Assembly (NCBI GenBank): GCA_015057755.1
Contig: SVDR01000014.1
Coordinates: forward strand, 1 to 40,840
Origin: Lachnoclostridium sp.
Lineage (GTDB): Bacteria > Bacillota_A > Clostridia > Lachnospirales > Lachnospiraceae
DNA: 40,840 nt
Reading direction: 5' to 3'
The notes beneath the pieces were generated by a model, which saw only the letters and a program-made list of their open reading frames with translations, was not told the origin of the DNA and made no database searches. The position numbers and the translations under genes are program-made. Position 1 is the first letter of the stretch; each line of letters opens with the position of its first letter. This document shows positions 1 to 7,892 of the stretch, piece after piece.

Positions 1-496
1 CACCTACAAAGGCAACTTCAAGTTCTCCAAAATCAAAGACTTTATATGCATCCAGAACCGTTCCTGTTTTCGCGCCGTTGGATTCATGATAAAAGTTCGC
101 GGAAACATACGGATACTTCGCCCACTGGATCGCATTCATCGCACCTTCCATACCATAGTCAAACTCATGGTTGCCCAGCGTCGCAAGGTCATAACCGGCC
201 GCATTCATCAGTTCAATGATCGTCGCACCTTTATCCATGGAACCATAAGCCGTGCCCTGAATATGGTCACCGGCATCCACAAGAAGGACCTCTGCACCTG
301 CTGCCTCCAGTTCTTTTTTCATGGCAGCCACGTTAGAATAGCGCAGCCCCTCATTGTCCACATGGGTATGTATATCGTTGGTATAAAGCACCACAAGATC
401 CCCTGCCCGCGCCTGATCGGCAAATGCCGTTCCGGTCAGATTCAGGATCATAAGCATCGTCAAAAGCAATGCCTGAAATTTCTTCCACCTCTTCAT
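1..496 (-). CDS. 5'-nucleotidase/UDP-sugar hydrolase family phosphoesterase, N-terminal part
   Basis: This is the first ~165 codons of a secreted metallophosphoesterase; the rest lies beyond the left edge. The start ATG at 496 is preceded by AGGAGG. Residues 1-26 form a signal peptide (basic MKRWKK, a hydrophobic run, then a TAFA cleavage-like site). The three metal-binding motifs of the family follow: YTNDIHTH at about 38-45, DAGDHIQGTAYGS at about 74-86, and LGNHEFDYG at about 107-115. Family members hydrolyse nucleotides or related phosphoesters outside the cell, releasing nucleoside and phosphate for salvage. The C-terminal substrate-binding domain that fixes the nucleotide preference is not visible, so the exact substrate is open. 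It has its own promoter (529-557) and is separated from ilvN by a terminator. Family assignment is strong and substrate assignment is weak. Confidence 0.9.
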   Translation of the reverse strand, partial: MKRWKKFQALLLTMLMILNLTGTAFADQARAGDLVVLYTNDIHTHVDNEGLRYSNVAAMKKELEAAGAEVLLVDAGDHIQGTAYGSMDKGATIIELMNAAGYDLATLGNHEFDYGMEGAMNAIQWAKYPYVSANFYHESNGAKTGTVLDAYKVFDFGELEVAFVG

Positions 497-528
497 CAAA
501 TACACCCTCCTCTTATTTTTCTGATTTT

Positions 529-557
529 ATTATACCTTTTCTCTTTTTGTCCGTCAA
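529..557 (-). promoter_or_regulatory. Promoter of the 5'-nucleotidase gene
   Basis: Read on the minus strand, TTGACG (552-557) is followed by a 17-base spacer and a perfect TATAAT (529-534), about 33 bases upstream of the start codon. This matches a strong housekeeping-sigma promoter. Confidence 0.8.
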
Positions 558-613
558 TTACGCGTGTATCTTCGACATAAATTTTGTGACTCGGGCACAA
601 GATTTTCTACATC

Positions 614-643
614 AAAAAACGGAGAGACGTTCCCATCTCTCCG
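614..643 (-). terminator. Rho-independent terminator after ilvN
   Basis: An 8-bp stem (CGGAGAGA paired with TCTCTCCG, 620-627 with 636-643) has an 8-base loop and, on the minus strand, a run of six T. It lies about 20 bases after the ilvN stop codon. Confidence 0.9.
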
Positions 644-664
644 CTTCAAAATACCTGTATTCAC

Positions 665-1150
665 TTAATCATTTTCCTTACATTTCGGAAGCGCCACCGT
701 TCCGGTACGGGCAACTTCCGTAATGCTGATGCCCTGCATCATGCTCAAAAACTGCTGCACACGCTCAGATGTATCACAGAGCTGGATCAGCATGTGATAT
801 TTGGACATATCCACGATCTCTGCTTTCATAATATTGCAGATCTCCATGATGTCTTTTCGATTCGAACGGTTGTATTTTACCTTCACAAGCATCAGCTCTC
901 TGGAAATACATTCGATCTCTTCAAATGTCTTAACTTTGATAACGTCCAGCTTTTTATTTAACTGCTTCTCGATCTGCTCCAACGTATGCGCATCTCCTGT
1001 GGAAACGATCGTCATACGAGACATGGTCGGATCATCTGTCTCACCTACAACTAAGCTGTTGATGTTAAATGCTCGTCTGGAGAACAGACCTGTAACCTTT
1101 GACAGAACACCGGAGCGGTTCTCTACTAATACAGAATAAATCTTTTTCAT
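665..1150 (-). CDS. ilvN: Acetolactate synthase small (regulatory) subunit
   Basis: This is the regulatory subunit of acetohydroxyacid synthase, which makes acetolactate or acetohydroxybutyrate in branched-chain amino acid synthesis and confers feedback control by valine. The 161-residue protein opens with an ACT domain (IYSVLVENRSGVLSKVTGLF, residues 4-23, then the NINSL segment), followed by the family's C-terminal domain; length is normal. I chose the ATG at 1150 because GGAGGGG lies 8 bases upstream; the open frame reaches back to 1177, but that would overlap the ilvB end without a better ribosome site. It follows ilvB by 13 bases, so the two are co-transcribed and made together, as expected for subunits of one enzyme. 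Confidence 0.95.
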   Translation of the reverse strand: MKKIYSVLVENRSGVLSKVTGLFSRRAFNINSLVVGETDDPTMSRMTIVSTGDAHTLEQIEKQLNKKLDVIKVKTFEEIECISRELMLVKVKYNRSNRKDIMEICNIMKAEIVDMSKYHMLIQLCDTSERVQQFLSMMQGISITEVARTGTVALPKCKEND

Positions 1151-1163
1151 AAATCTTCCCCTC

Positions 1164-2777
1164 CTATACCATGTCAAGCGGATGGACTAAGATTTCCATC
1201 AGCACAGTTTCGTCTTTTTCTAAGAAGCGGTCAATGGCCTCATCCGCCTCACGCATATTGGTCACGCGGATGAACGGAATTCCGTATGCCTCAGCAATCT
1301 TGGAGAGGTCCGGACTTCCGGAAAGGTCAACGACGGAGAAACGGTTGTTGTAAGTCTTAGTCTGGTACTCGCGCACCATGCCAAGGAAACCATTTTTCAT
1401 CACAACTACTTTTGCAGCCGCACCATGCTGGCGCATAGTGGCAAGCTCGCACATGGACATCTGGAACGAGCCGTCGCCGCAGACTGCTACCGCCTGTCTG
1501 TCCGGACAGCCCAGTTTCGCACCCATGGCCGCCGGAATGGAATAACCCATGGTTCCCATACCGCCGGAAGTCAGGAAACTTCCGTCACGCATCTGGTAAT
1601 TTCGGCAGGACCAGATCTGGTTCTGGCCTACGTCTGCCACATAGACACCGTTGGCATCCATTTTCTCAGAAAGTTTGCGCACGAACGCAGCCGGGTCCAC
1701 ATACATCGGGTCCGGATTTCTTCTCTGTGCCATGGATTTTGTATAACCGACCAGAGTCTGAATCCACTCCTCATGATCCACGTTGATCTCTGTCTGGAGC
1801 ATGTCAGTAAAAATATGCTTCGCGTCACCTACCAGCGGAATGGTCGGACCTGCATTCTTGCCGATCTCCGCCGGATCTACATCCATATGAACTAAAATCT
1901 TATTTCTTGTAATGATCTCCGGCTGGTTTACCGCACGGTCTGCCACACGGGCACCTACCATGATCACCATGTCGGCCTCGTTCATCGCACGGTTTGCATA
2001 CGAAGCTCCGTTATTGCCCACCATGCCAAAGTACAGCTCGTCCTGTGTCGGCATCGCACCGATGCCCATCATCGTAGAAACTACCGGAACACGGTATTTG
2101 TGCGCAAAATCACGCATCTCATGGACTGCATCACTTAACAGGACACCGCCGCCCGCACAGATAACCGGACGTTTCGCCTTCTCAAGCTCCGCCATAACCT
2201 TCTTCATCTGTACCGCATGTCCCTTGACCGTCGGCTTATAAGTACGGAGAGAAACTGTCTCCGGATATTTGAATTTCTTGATCATCGCCTGCTGGATATC
2301 AATCGGAACATCGATCAGAACCGGGCCTTTTCTTCCTGTATTGGCAATGTAAAATGCTTCCTTCATAATACGTGGAATATCTTCTACGTTATTGACAAGA
2401 TAACTGTATTTTACAAAAGACTCCGTCGCACCTGTAATATCTGCCTCCTGGAATACATCACTTCCGATCAGCTCACTCTTTACCTGACCGGTAATACAGA
2501 TCAACGGAATACTGTCTGCAAATGCTGTCGCAATACCGGTAATGAGGTTCGTCGCACCTGGTCCGCTTGTCACTGCGCAGACGCCCACCTTTCCTGTCAC
2601 GCGGGCCATACCACTTGCCGCGTGGGCTGCATTCTGCTCAGATCGTACGAGGACAGTTCTGATATCAGAATCCAGCACAGCATCGTAAAACGGACAGATT
2701 GCCACACCCGGATAACCAAATATCATCTCTACGCCTTCGTTTTCAAGGCATTTTATCATCGCCTGTGCACCATTCAT
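1164..2777 (-). CDS. ilvB: Acetolactate synthase large (catalytic) subunit
   Basis: This is the thiamine-diphosphate enzyme that condenses pyruvate with pyruvate or 2-oxobutyrate, the first shared step of valine, leucine and isoleucine synthesis. At 537 residues it is slightly shorter than many homologues (about 550-590). The catalytic glutamate is in RSEQNAAHA (residue 47), the family pattern TSGPGATN follows, and the ThDP/Mg motif GDGSFQM leads into a VVVMKNG segment near residues 438-470. The ATG at 2777 has AGGAGG 9 bases upstream. ilvN follows after 13 bases. Pairing with ilvN argues for the anabolic form over the single-subunit catabolic AlsS. The leader is short (about 70 bases), and I see no T-box or leader peptide in it. 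Confidence 0.94.
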   Translation of the reverse strand: MNGAQAMIKCLENEGVEMIFGYPGVAICPFYDAVLDSDIRTVLVRSEQNAAHAASGMARVTGKVGVCAVTSGPGATNLITGIATAFADSIPLICITGQVKSELIGSDVFQEADITGATESFVKYSYLVNNVEDIPRIMKEAFYIANTGRKGPVLIDVPIDIQQAMIKKFKYPETVSLRTYKPTVKGHAVQMKKVMAELEKAKRPVICAGGGVLLSDAVHEMRDFAHKYRVPVVSTMMGIGAMPTQDELYFGMVGNNGASYANRAMNEADMVIMVGARVADRAVNQPEIITRNKILVHMDVDPAEIGKNAGPTIPLVGDAKHIFTDMLQTEINVDHEEWIQTLVGYTKSMAQRRNPDPMYVDPAAFVRKLSEKMDANGVYVADVGQNQIWSCRNYQMRDGSFLTSGGMGTMGYSIPAAMGAKLGCPDRQAVAVCGDGSFQMSMCELATMRQHGAAAKVVVMKNGFLGMVREYQTKTYNNRFSVVDLSGSPDLSKIAEAYGIPFIRVTNMREADEAIDRFLEKDETVLMEILVHPLDMV

Positions 2778-2851
2778 GGTCGATTTCCTCCTCTATGTCA
2801 GACTTTATATCAAAGCTTTTTTCACTTACTATTGAATTCGAATTTCCTTTA

Positions 2852-2881
2852 ATAATAAATGATAACGCTGTGATGTGTCAA
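2852..2881 (-). promoter_or_regulatory. Promoter of ilvBN
   Basis: On the minus strand a perfect TTGACA (2876-2881) is followed by an 18-base spacer and TATTAT (2852-2857), 74 bases before the ilvB start. No convincing terminator separates it from clpB upstream, so some readthrough from clpB is possible. Confidence 0.7.
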
Positions 2882-2924
2882 CGTAAATCTGTGATTTTCT
2901 TAACATAATGAGGATTTCCTATTT

Positions 2925-5513
2925 TTATCTCTCTGCCCGAGCACTCAGTTTTCCGTCCACAACTTCGATCATGATCGTGTCGCCTGCGCGGACACCGTCG
3001 GAGAGGATCAGCTTGGCAGCCAGTGTCTCCACATGTTTCTGCAGATAACGCTTTAACGGTCTCGCACCGTAAACCGGATCATAACCGTTTTCGACGATGA
3101 ACGCCTTCGCCTCGTCCGTCAATGCAATGGAAAGTTCTTTATCTGCCAGACGCTTGTTCACATCCGCGATCAGCAGGTTAATGATTCCGCCGATGTTGCT
3201 CTTGGTCAGCGGTTTAAACAGGACCGTCTCATCCAGACGGTTCAAGAATTCCGGTCTGAAATGTGCACGAAGATCATGCATTACCGCTGCCTCTGCTTCC
3301 GGTCGGATCATACCTTCCTCGTCAATTCCATCCAGAAGATACTGGGAACCGATGTTGGAGGTTAAGATAATGATCGTATTCTTGAAATCCACGGTCTTGC
3401 CCATAGAATCCGTGATCCGTCCGTCGTCCAGAACCTGAAGAAGCACGTTGAATACATCCGGATGTGCTTTTTCCACCTCGTCAAACAGGACCACGCAGTA
3501 CGGTTTTCTGCGAACCGCCTCTGTAAGCTGTCCGCCTTCATCGTAACCAACATATCCTGGCGGCGCTCCGATCAGTCGGGATACGGAGTGCTTCTCCATA
3601 TATTCACTCATGTCAATGCGGACCATATTGGTCTCATCGTCAAATAAATTCTCTGCAAGAGCTTTCGCAAGCTCGGTCTTACCGACACCGGTCGGTCCTA
3701 AGAATAAGAAGGAACCGATTGGTTTTGTCGGGTCTTTGATGCCGGCCTTGGAACGGATAATAGCCTCGGTCACTTTCTCCACGCCCTCATCCTGGCCGAC
3801 TACGCGTTTGTGAAGCTGCTCATCAAGGTGCAGTGTCTTGTTGCGCTCACTCTCGGTCAGTTTCGCCACCGGGATTCCGGTCCAGCGGGAAATAATCCGT
3901 GCGATCTCATCGTCTGTCACGCTTTCATGCACCAGACTCAGATCCTGATTTTTCACGCTCTCCTCTTCCTCGCGGAGTTCTTTCTCTAACTGCGGAAGTT
4001 TTCCGTACTGCAATTCGGCAGCTTTATTTAGATCATACTTCTGCTGAGCATCCTGAATCTGGCGGTTGACACTCTCGATCTCCTCACGGAGCGCAGATAA
4101 TCTGTCCACCGAAGCCTTTTCATTTTCCCACTGCGCTTTCTGGGACGCAAAGGTATCATGCAGCTCTGCCAGCTCTTTCTGCAGATCTGCCAGACGATCC
4201 TGACTGAGACGGTCTGTCTCTTTCTTTAACGCCGCTTCCTCGATCTCCATCTGCATGATCTTTCTGGACAGCTCATCCAGTTCGGTCGGCATGGAATCCA
4301 GCTCGGTCTTGATCATCGCACAGGCCTCATCCACCAGGTCGATGGCCTTATCCGGAAGGAAACGGTCACTGATGTAGCGGTTGGAAAGAACAGCCGCACT
4401 CACCAGGGCAGAGTCCGTGATTTTCACACCATGGTACACTTCGTAACGGTCTTTCAGACCTCGGAGGATGGAAATGGTATCCTCGACCGTCGGCTCATCC
4501 ACCAGAACCGGCTGGAAACGACGCTCCAGAGCCGGATCTTTCTCAATATATTTTCTGTATTCGTCTAAGGTTGTCGCACCAATACAGTGCAGCTCGCCGC
4601 GGGCCAGCATCGGTTTTAACATATTGCCCGCATCCATGGCACCGTCAGACTTGCCTGCACCGACGATGGTGTGAAGCTCATCGATGAACAGAATGATCTG
4701 TCCGTCGCTCTTTTTCACTTCGTCCAGAACGGCTTTTAAACGTTCCTCAAACTCACCGCGGTACTTGGCACCTGCCACCAGGGCACCCATATCCAGAGAG
4801 AATAATTTCTTATCTTTCAGACCTTCCGGAACATCGCCGCGGACGATTCGCTGAGCCAGTCCCTCAACAACTGCAGTCTTTCCGACGCCAGGCTCACCAA
4901 TCAGAACCGGATTGTTCTTCGTCTTTCTGGAAAGAATGCGGACCACGTTGCGGATCTCCGCGTCGCGGCCGATGACCGGATCCAGCTTCTGCTCTCTGGC
5001 ACGTTCCACCAGATCCGCACCGTATTTATTTAAAGTATCATATGTCACTTCCGGATTGTCACTGACTACGCGCTGGTTACCGCGGACGGTGGACAATGCC
5101 TGTAAAAATCCATTGCGGTCAATGCCGTATTTCTTAAATAAATCCTTCAGAGCCTTATTGGCTTCCTTCATTAAGCAAAGAAACAGATGCTCCACAGAAA
5201 CGTACTCGTCTCCCATGGCCTTCGCTTCATCTTCTGCATTGATCAGAACTTTATTTAAATCATTGCTGATATAAATCTGACCGCCGCCGGACACTTTCGG
5301 AAGTTTGTTGATCAAAAGTTCTGCTTCATTTAAAAACTGTTCACCGGAAATCCCCATCTTGGTGATCAGTTTTAAGGTCAGACTGTCTTCCAGGCGAAGA
5401 AGACTTACCAACAAATGCTCCTGACCGATCTGCTGATTGCCAAACTCATACGCCAGCTTCTCACACCCCTGAACTGCCTGAACGGATTTCTGTGTAAATT
5501 TACTGATATTCAT
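2925..5513 (-). CDS. clpB: ATP-dependent chaperone ClpB
   Basis: This is the hexameric AAA+ disaggregase that, with DnaK, pulls proteins out of heat-induced aggregates in the cytoplasm. The 862-residue length is typical. Order of domains: an N-terminal Clp repeat domain (1-145), a first ATPase domain with Walker A GEPGVGKT and Walker [12 protein letters not shown], the coiled-coil middle domain (about 410-530) that marks ClpB rather than ClpA/ClpC, and a second ATPase domain with [10 protein letters not shown] and the sensor segment LTSNIGSQ. No ClpP-binding loop is evident, as expected for ClpB. The ATG at 5513 has AGGAGG upstream. A CIRCE operator overlaps its promoter, so HrcA repression relieved by heat is expected. 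Confidence 0.97.
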   Translation of the reverse strand: MNISKFTQKSVQAVQGCEKLAYEFGNQQIGQEHLLVSLLRLEDSLTLKLITKMGISGEQFLNEAELLINKLPKVSGGGQIYISNDLNKVLINAEDEAKAMGDEYVSVEHLFLCLMKEANKALKDLFKKYGIDRNGFLQALSTVRGNQRVVSDNPEVTYDTLNKYGADLVERAREQKLDPVIGRDAEIRNVVRILSRKTKNNPVLIGEPGVGKTAVVEGLAQRIVRGDVPEGLKDKKLFSLDMGALVAGAKYRGEFEERLKAVLDEVKKSDGQIILFIDELHTIVGAGKSDGAMDAGNMLKPMLARGELHCIGATTLDEYRKYIEKDPALERRFQPVLVDEPTVEDTISILRGLKDRYEVYHGVKITDSALVSAAVLSNRYISDRFLPDKAIDLVDEACAMIKTELDSMPTELDELSRKIMQMEIEEAALKKETDRLSQDRLADLQKELAELHDTFASQKAQWENEKASVDRLSALREEIESVNRQIQDAQQKYDLNKAAELQYGKLPQLEKELREEEESVKNQDLSLVHESVTDDEIARIISRWTGIPVAKLTESERNKTLHLDEQLHKRVVGQDEGVEKVTEAIIRSKAGIKDPTKPIGSFLFLGPTGVGKTELAKALAENLFDDETNMVRIDMSEYMEKHSVSRLIGAPPGYVGYDEGGQLTEAVRRKPYCVVLFDEVEKAHPDVFNVLLQVLDDGRITDSMGKTVDFKNTIIILTSNIGSQYLLDGIDEEGMIRPEAEAAVMHDLRAHFRPEFLNRLDETVLFKPLTKSNIGGIINLLIADVNKRLADKELSIALTDEAKAFIVENGYDPVYGARPLKRYLQKHVETLAAKLILSDGVRAGDTIMIEVVDGKLSARAER

Positions 5514-5571
5514 AATTGCAAGCCTCCTAAATCAATAGATGAATTACAAATCATTTGCTTGTTCTAGCAAG

Positions 5572-5600
5572 ACTATAGCACCTATTATTAGCACTGTCAA
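5572..5600 (-). promoter_or_regulatory. Promoter of clpB
   Basis: On the minus strand TTGACA (5595-5600), a 17-base spacer and TATAGT (5572-5577) form a near-consensus promoter. The -35 box lies inside the CIRCE element, so a bound repressor would block RNA polymerase directly. Confidence 0.85.
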
Positions 5601-5614
5601 GCACTGAGTGCTAA
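5588..5614 (-). promoter_or_regulatory. CIRCE operator (HrcA binding site)
   Basis: A 27-bp inverted repeat in the 9-9-9 arrangement of CIRCE. Read on the minus strand, the first arm TTAGCACTC is perfect and the second arm CAGTGCTAA differs from the consensus GAGTGCTAA at one base. HrcA binds CIRCE to repress heat-shock genes in Firmicutes; that role is known biology, and only the site is seen here. Confidence 0.9.
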
Positions 5615-5628
5615 TTTTATTTTTTCTT

Positions 5629-5657
5629 TAGAATTTCTGACCCTAGAATTTCTGACC
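5629..5657. repeat. Two-copy 15-base direct repeat upstream of clpB
   Basis: TAGAATTTCTGACC occurs at 5629-5642 and again at 5644-5657. It sits upstream of the CIRCE/promoter and downstream of the terminator of the preceding gene. It has only two copies, so it could be a protein-binding site or a small slippage duplication. Confidence 0.55.
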
Positions 5658-5676
5658 TAAAACTCCTGATCTGCAT

Positions 5677-5725
5677 AAAAAAACAGATTTCCAAGCCATA
5701 CCATTGACTCAGAAATCTGTTTTTC
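5677..5725 (-). terminator. Rho-independent terminator after the CdaR-like gene
   Basis: A stem of AACAGATTTC with GAAATCTGTT (5682-5691 with 5712-5721) has a loop of about 20 bases and, on the minus strand, a run of seven T. It lies just past the stop at 5755. The loop is long and the mirror strand also ends in T's, so it might work both ways. Confidence 0.75.
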
Positions 5726-5754
5726 CTTCTTATATAAATGAATCGTATCTCACA

Positions 5755-6579
5755 TTAACGATTCTTTTTAATTCTCTCGTCATTCTCCAGAACTTTTTTC
5801 GCGATCGTGATAAAGTGAAGCTTAAAGCTGTCCTCATTGTCATTGACATCAAGTCCTGTGTTGATCTTTACCTGTACAAGGCTGTTCTTCACTTCCTCCT
5901 CTGTCATGCCAAGCTGCTCTGCTGTCAGTGCAATGTCTTCCTTGCACTTATAGTATTTAGAAAGAACGCGTTTTTCAGTCTCACCTAACTGTTTTAATAC
6001 AGTTCTTGTCAGTCGGTCACCAAAATTTACGACCATCTGATTGATGCTGCTGTAAATTTCCATGCCCATGTACTCAAGTACTACACGCTCTCTCTTAAAG
6101 ATCTCGCCTGCTTTTACCGCATCCTGTGCGTTCAGGTAAGTATGTTTGATACCCTTGATTCCGCTTTCAATCGTACCGATACCAACGCGGATTTTTCTCT
6201 CAGAATCAATTTTTGCAACTTCTGCTGCCGCAACTTCCTTCACTGCCTCCTGAAGGTCACGCATCACGGATTTATTATGGGTGATCAAGATTACACATAC
6301 ACCTGCATCACATGTAATGATCTGTTTTCCAGTGATTTTCTGATTCATCTCAGAAAGAGCAATAACTGTTTCTGCAGCCTTTGTGAGTTTCTCTCTGTCC
6401 TCAAATGTTACTCTCATATCGGACGGATACTGGAATGTAACTGCCATAAAAACATCCATATCTACGTCAAAACCAAGCTGTCTGCCAAACTGTTTTACAA
6501 GTGCCTCATCCTCATAGTAGCCGATCACGATGTCATTAAAATATGCCGATAATGTGATGTCTGTTGTGTTCTTATTCAT
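5755..6579 (-). CDS. CdaR/PucR-like regulator lacking an N-terminal sensor domain
   Basis: This 274-residue protein resembles the C-terminal two thirds of PucR/CdaR-family regulators. A GGDEF-like core spans about 40-200 and includes RVGIGTIESGIKGI and LNAQDAVKAGEIF, which match the equivalent block of CdaR proteins. The last ~60 residues occupy the place of the PucR-type helix-turn-helix (AEQLGMTEEEVKNSLVQV, then TGLDVNDNEDSFKLHF), but they lack the usual HxNTxxYRL recognition helix that the neighbouring PucR gene keeps. The N-terminal ligand domain is absent. It is the last gene after the kinase and PucR genes, from which it is separated by 113 bases with a strong hairpin over its ribosome site (AAAGGCGG). 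DNA binding and ligand are uncertain. Confidence 0.7.
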   Translation of the reverse strand: MNKNTTDITLSAYFNDIVIGYYEDEALVKQFGRQLGFDVDMDVFMAVTFQYPSDMRVTFEDREKLTKAAETVIALSEMNQKITGKQIITCDAGVCVILITHNKSVMRDLQEAVKEVAAAEVAKIDSERKIRVGIGTIESGIKGIKHTYLNAQDAVKAGEIFKRERVVLEYMGMEIYSSINQMVVNFGDRLTRTVLKQLGETEKRVLSKYYKCKEDIALTAEQLGMTEEEVKNSLVQVKINTGLDVNDNEDSFKLHFITIAKKVLENDERIKKNR

Positions 6580-6586
6580 AATAAAT

Positions 6587-6638
6587 ACCGCCTTTCAGAA
6601 AAAAGATAGTTCGATTATATCTTTTTTCCAAAGGCGGT
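6587..6638 (-). promoter_or_regulatory. Long hairpin that buries the ribosome site of the CdaR-like gene
   Basis: Two arms (6587-6608 and 6618-6638) pair over about 20 bp with one small 2-by-1 internal mismatch and a 9-base loop. In the minus-strand mRNA the 3' arm contains AAAGGCGG, the only ribosome-binding candidate for the ATG at 6579, and the 5' arm contains its complement ACCGCCTTT. The arm is followed by AUUUAUU and then the start codon, with no U-run, so it looks more like a translation-control hairpin than a terminator. Confidence 0.7.
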
Positions 6639-6692
6639 TCTATGTCTTAAAAAACAAGGATTTTGTTCTGTTTTTTGTCTTAGAGGACAAAC

Positions 6693-7889
6693 TTAATCCT
6701 CTTCCGAATATTTTCCTTTCTCATTCAGTTTCAATGCCAGCACAGCCAAATATAACTGGAAATTTTCATCCGGCTGCCTCAAACTGAGACCGGTCTTCTC
6801 CTGGATTCGGTTCAAACGATATTTGATCGTATTTTTGTGAGTGAACATACTCTCTGCCGTTTTATCCAGACTGGCGCCATTATCAAAATACTTCATCAGT
6901 GTTTCTATCAGCTCCTGATTCTGTATTTCATCCAGAATACCTTCAAATATCGGCCTGCCATCCATAGAAATAAATTCCTCCAAAGCACAAAAGACACGAA
7001 GTTTATCATAGTGAAAAACACATCCGTCTTCTTTTAATAAACTTCCCACGCGCTTTGCCTTAAAAGACGCACTGTATGTATCGCGGATTCCTTTCATTCC
7101 AAATAAAACCGGTCCAATTCCACATGACAGACTCTGATGTTCACCAACCCAGCGTTCCCGGATGAATGCTTCCGTAAAATAGGTGCCGATAAACCGTTTG
7201 AGCGCAGCTTCGTCTTCTCCTTCCAGCAGCAACAGCCATCCTTTTTTTAATGAAACCATATAGCATTCCCGCACGGACGGACTGCCTTTCACAAACTGCT
7301 GAATGGACTGGCAAAGAAAGCGCATCTTTTTCTTTTCGTGCTCATCGGCTTCATAGCCCTTTTTAAATGAGAGGTTGATGGCTGCAAAATGATCATGCTC
7401 CACCTGAAATCCGAACAGGCGGCCGCGTTCCTGCATCAAAATTTCATCACTATAATTTTCATACAGGATATCTTTCACGTACTTTTCTAATATCGAAGAA
7501 TTTCCCTCTTCCTCAAATAACAGGTTCATGATCGGAACGATCAAGTCAATGTACGTCACATGGTGTGGAATCTCCAGGATTGGAAGACTGCACTGGTCTG
7601 CCATCCTGCAAACTGCTTCCGAAAGACTTGCCACATACTCTCCGGTCTTGACTGCAATACAGCAACAAGTGTCTGCCAAATCTTCGATCAATCTGCACTG
7701 GTCTTCTTCGCTTTTTCGTACAGAATAAAAGCTGGTGATCAAAAACTCATTACCTTTGAGCCATTTTTTGATGTCCGGAACTTCCATTACCGTCACATGT
7801 TCCACATTCCGGTCAAGGCCCTCGCTTCCTGCAATGACTTTAATTTCGCGAAAGGCCGGCATTTTCAATAAATCTCTGACTTTTACCAT
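6693..7889 (-). CDS. PucR family transcriptional regulator
   Basis: This is a 398-residue transcription regulator. Residues 1-125 match the PucR N-terminal domain (VRDLLKMPAFREIKVIAGSE, then VTVMEVPDIKKWLKGNEFLI and ILEIPHHVTYIDLI). The middle is a GGDEF-like domain with CGIGPVLFGMKGIRDTYSAS. The C-terminus carries the family helix-turn-helix, including the intact HKNTIKYRLNRIQEKTG block near residues 350-366. Known family members control purine or other nitrogen-compound catabolism; the ligand here is unknown. The ATG at 7889 follows the kinase stop by 3 bases and uses AGGAAGG within the kinase end, so the two are translationally linked. The divergent amidohydrolase operon at 9113 is a plausible target besides its own operon, which is inference from position only. 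Confidence 0.88.
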   Translation of the reverse strand: MVKVRDLLKMPAFREIKVIAGSEGLDRNVEHVTVMEVPDIKKWLKGNEFLITSFYSVRKSEEDQCRLIEDLADTCCCIAVKTGEYVASLSEAVCRMADQCSLPILEIPHHVTYIDLIVPIMNLLFEEEGNSSILEKYVKDILYENYSDEILMQERGRLFGFQVEHDHFAAINLSFKKGYEADEHEKKKMRFLCQSIQQFVKGSPSVRECYMVSLKKGWLLLLEGEDEAALKRFIGTYFTEAFIRERWVGEHQSLSCGIGPVLFGMKGIRDTYSASFKAKRVGSLLKEDGCVFHYDKLRVFCALEEFISMDGRPIFEGILDEIQNQELIETLMKYFDNGASLDKTAESMFTHKNTIKYRLNRIQEKTGLSLRQPDENFQLYLAVLALKLNEKGKYSEED

Positions 7890-7892
7890 ATG

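Noticed and set aside
801..1139. Plus-strand ORF opposite ilvN
   Set aside because: It lies fully inside ilvN on the other strand, has no ribosome site and no recognisable domain.
2217..2852. 211-codon plus-strand ORF opposite ilvB
   Set aside because: It mirrors the conserved ilvB reading frame; no ribosome site and a Cys/Arg/His-rich composition typical of antisense shadow frames.
2882..2924. Terminator after clpB
   Set aside because: Only tiny stems (AGGA/TCCT and AAATC/GATTT) without a T run are present.
2778..2924. T-box or leader-peptide attenuator of ilvBN
   Set aside because: The region between the clpB stop and ilvB is 147 bases, with the promoter inside it, leaving too little leader; no T-box motif or branched-chain codon run is seen.
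5629..5657. CRISPR-like repeat
   Set aside because: Only two copies with a one-base gap and no spacers; it cannot be an array.
6640..6692. Terminator between the PucR-like and CdaR-like genes
   Set aside because: The A/T-only stem AAAAAACA/TGTTTTTT is too weak to call with confidence; the hairpin at 6587-6638 is the stronger structure.
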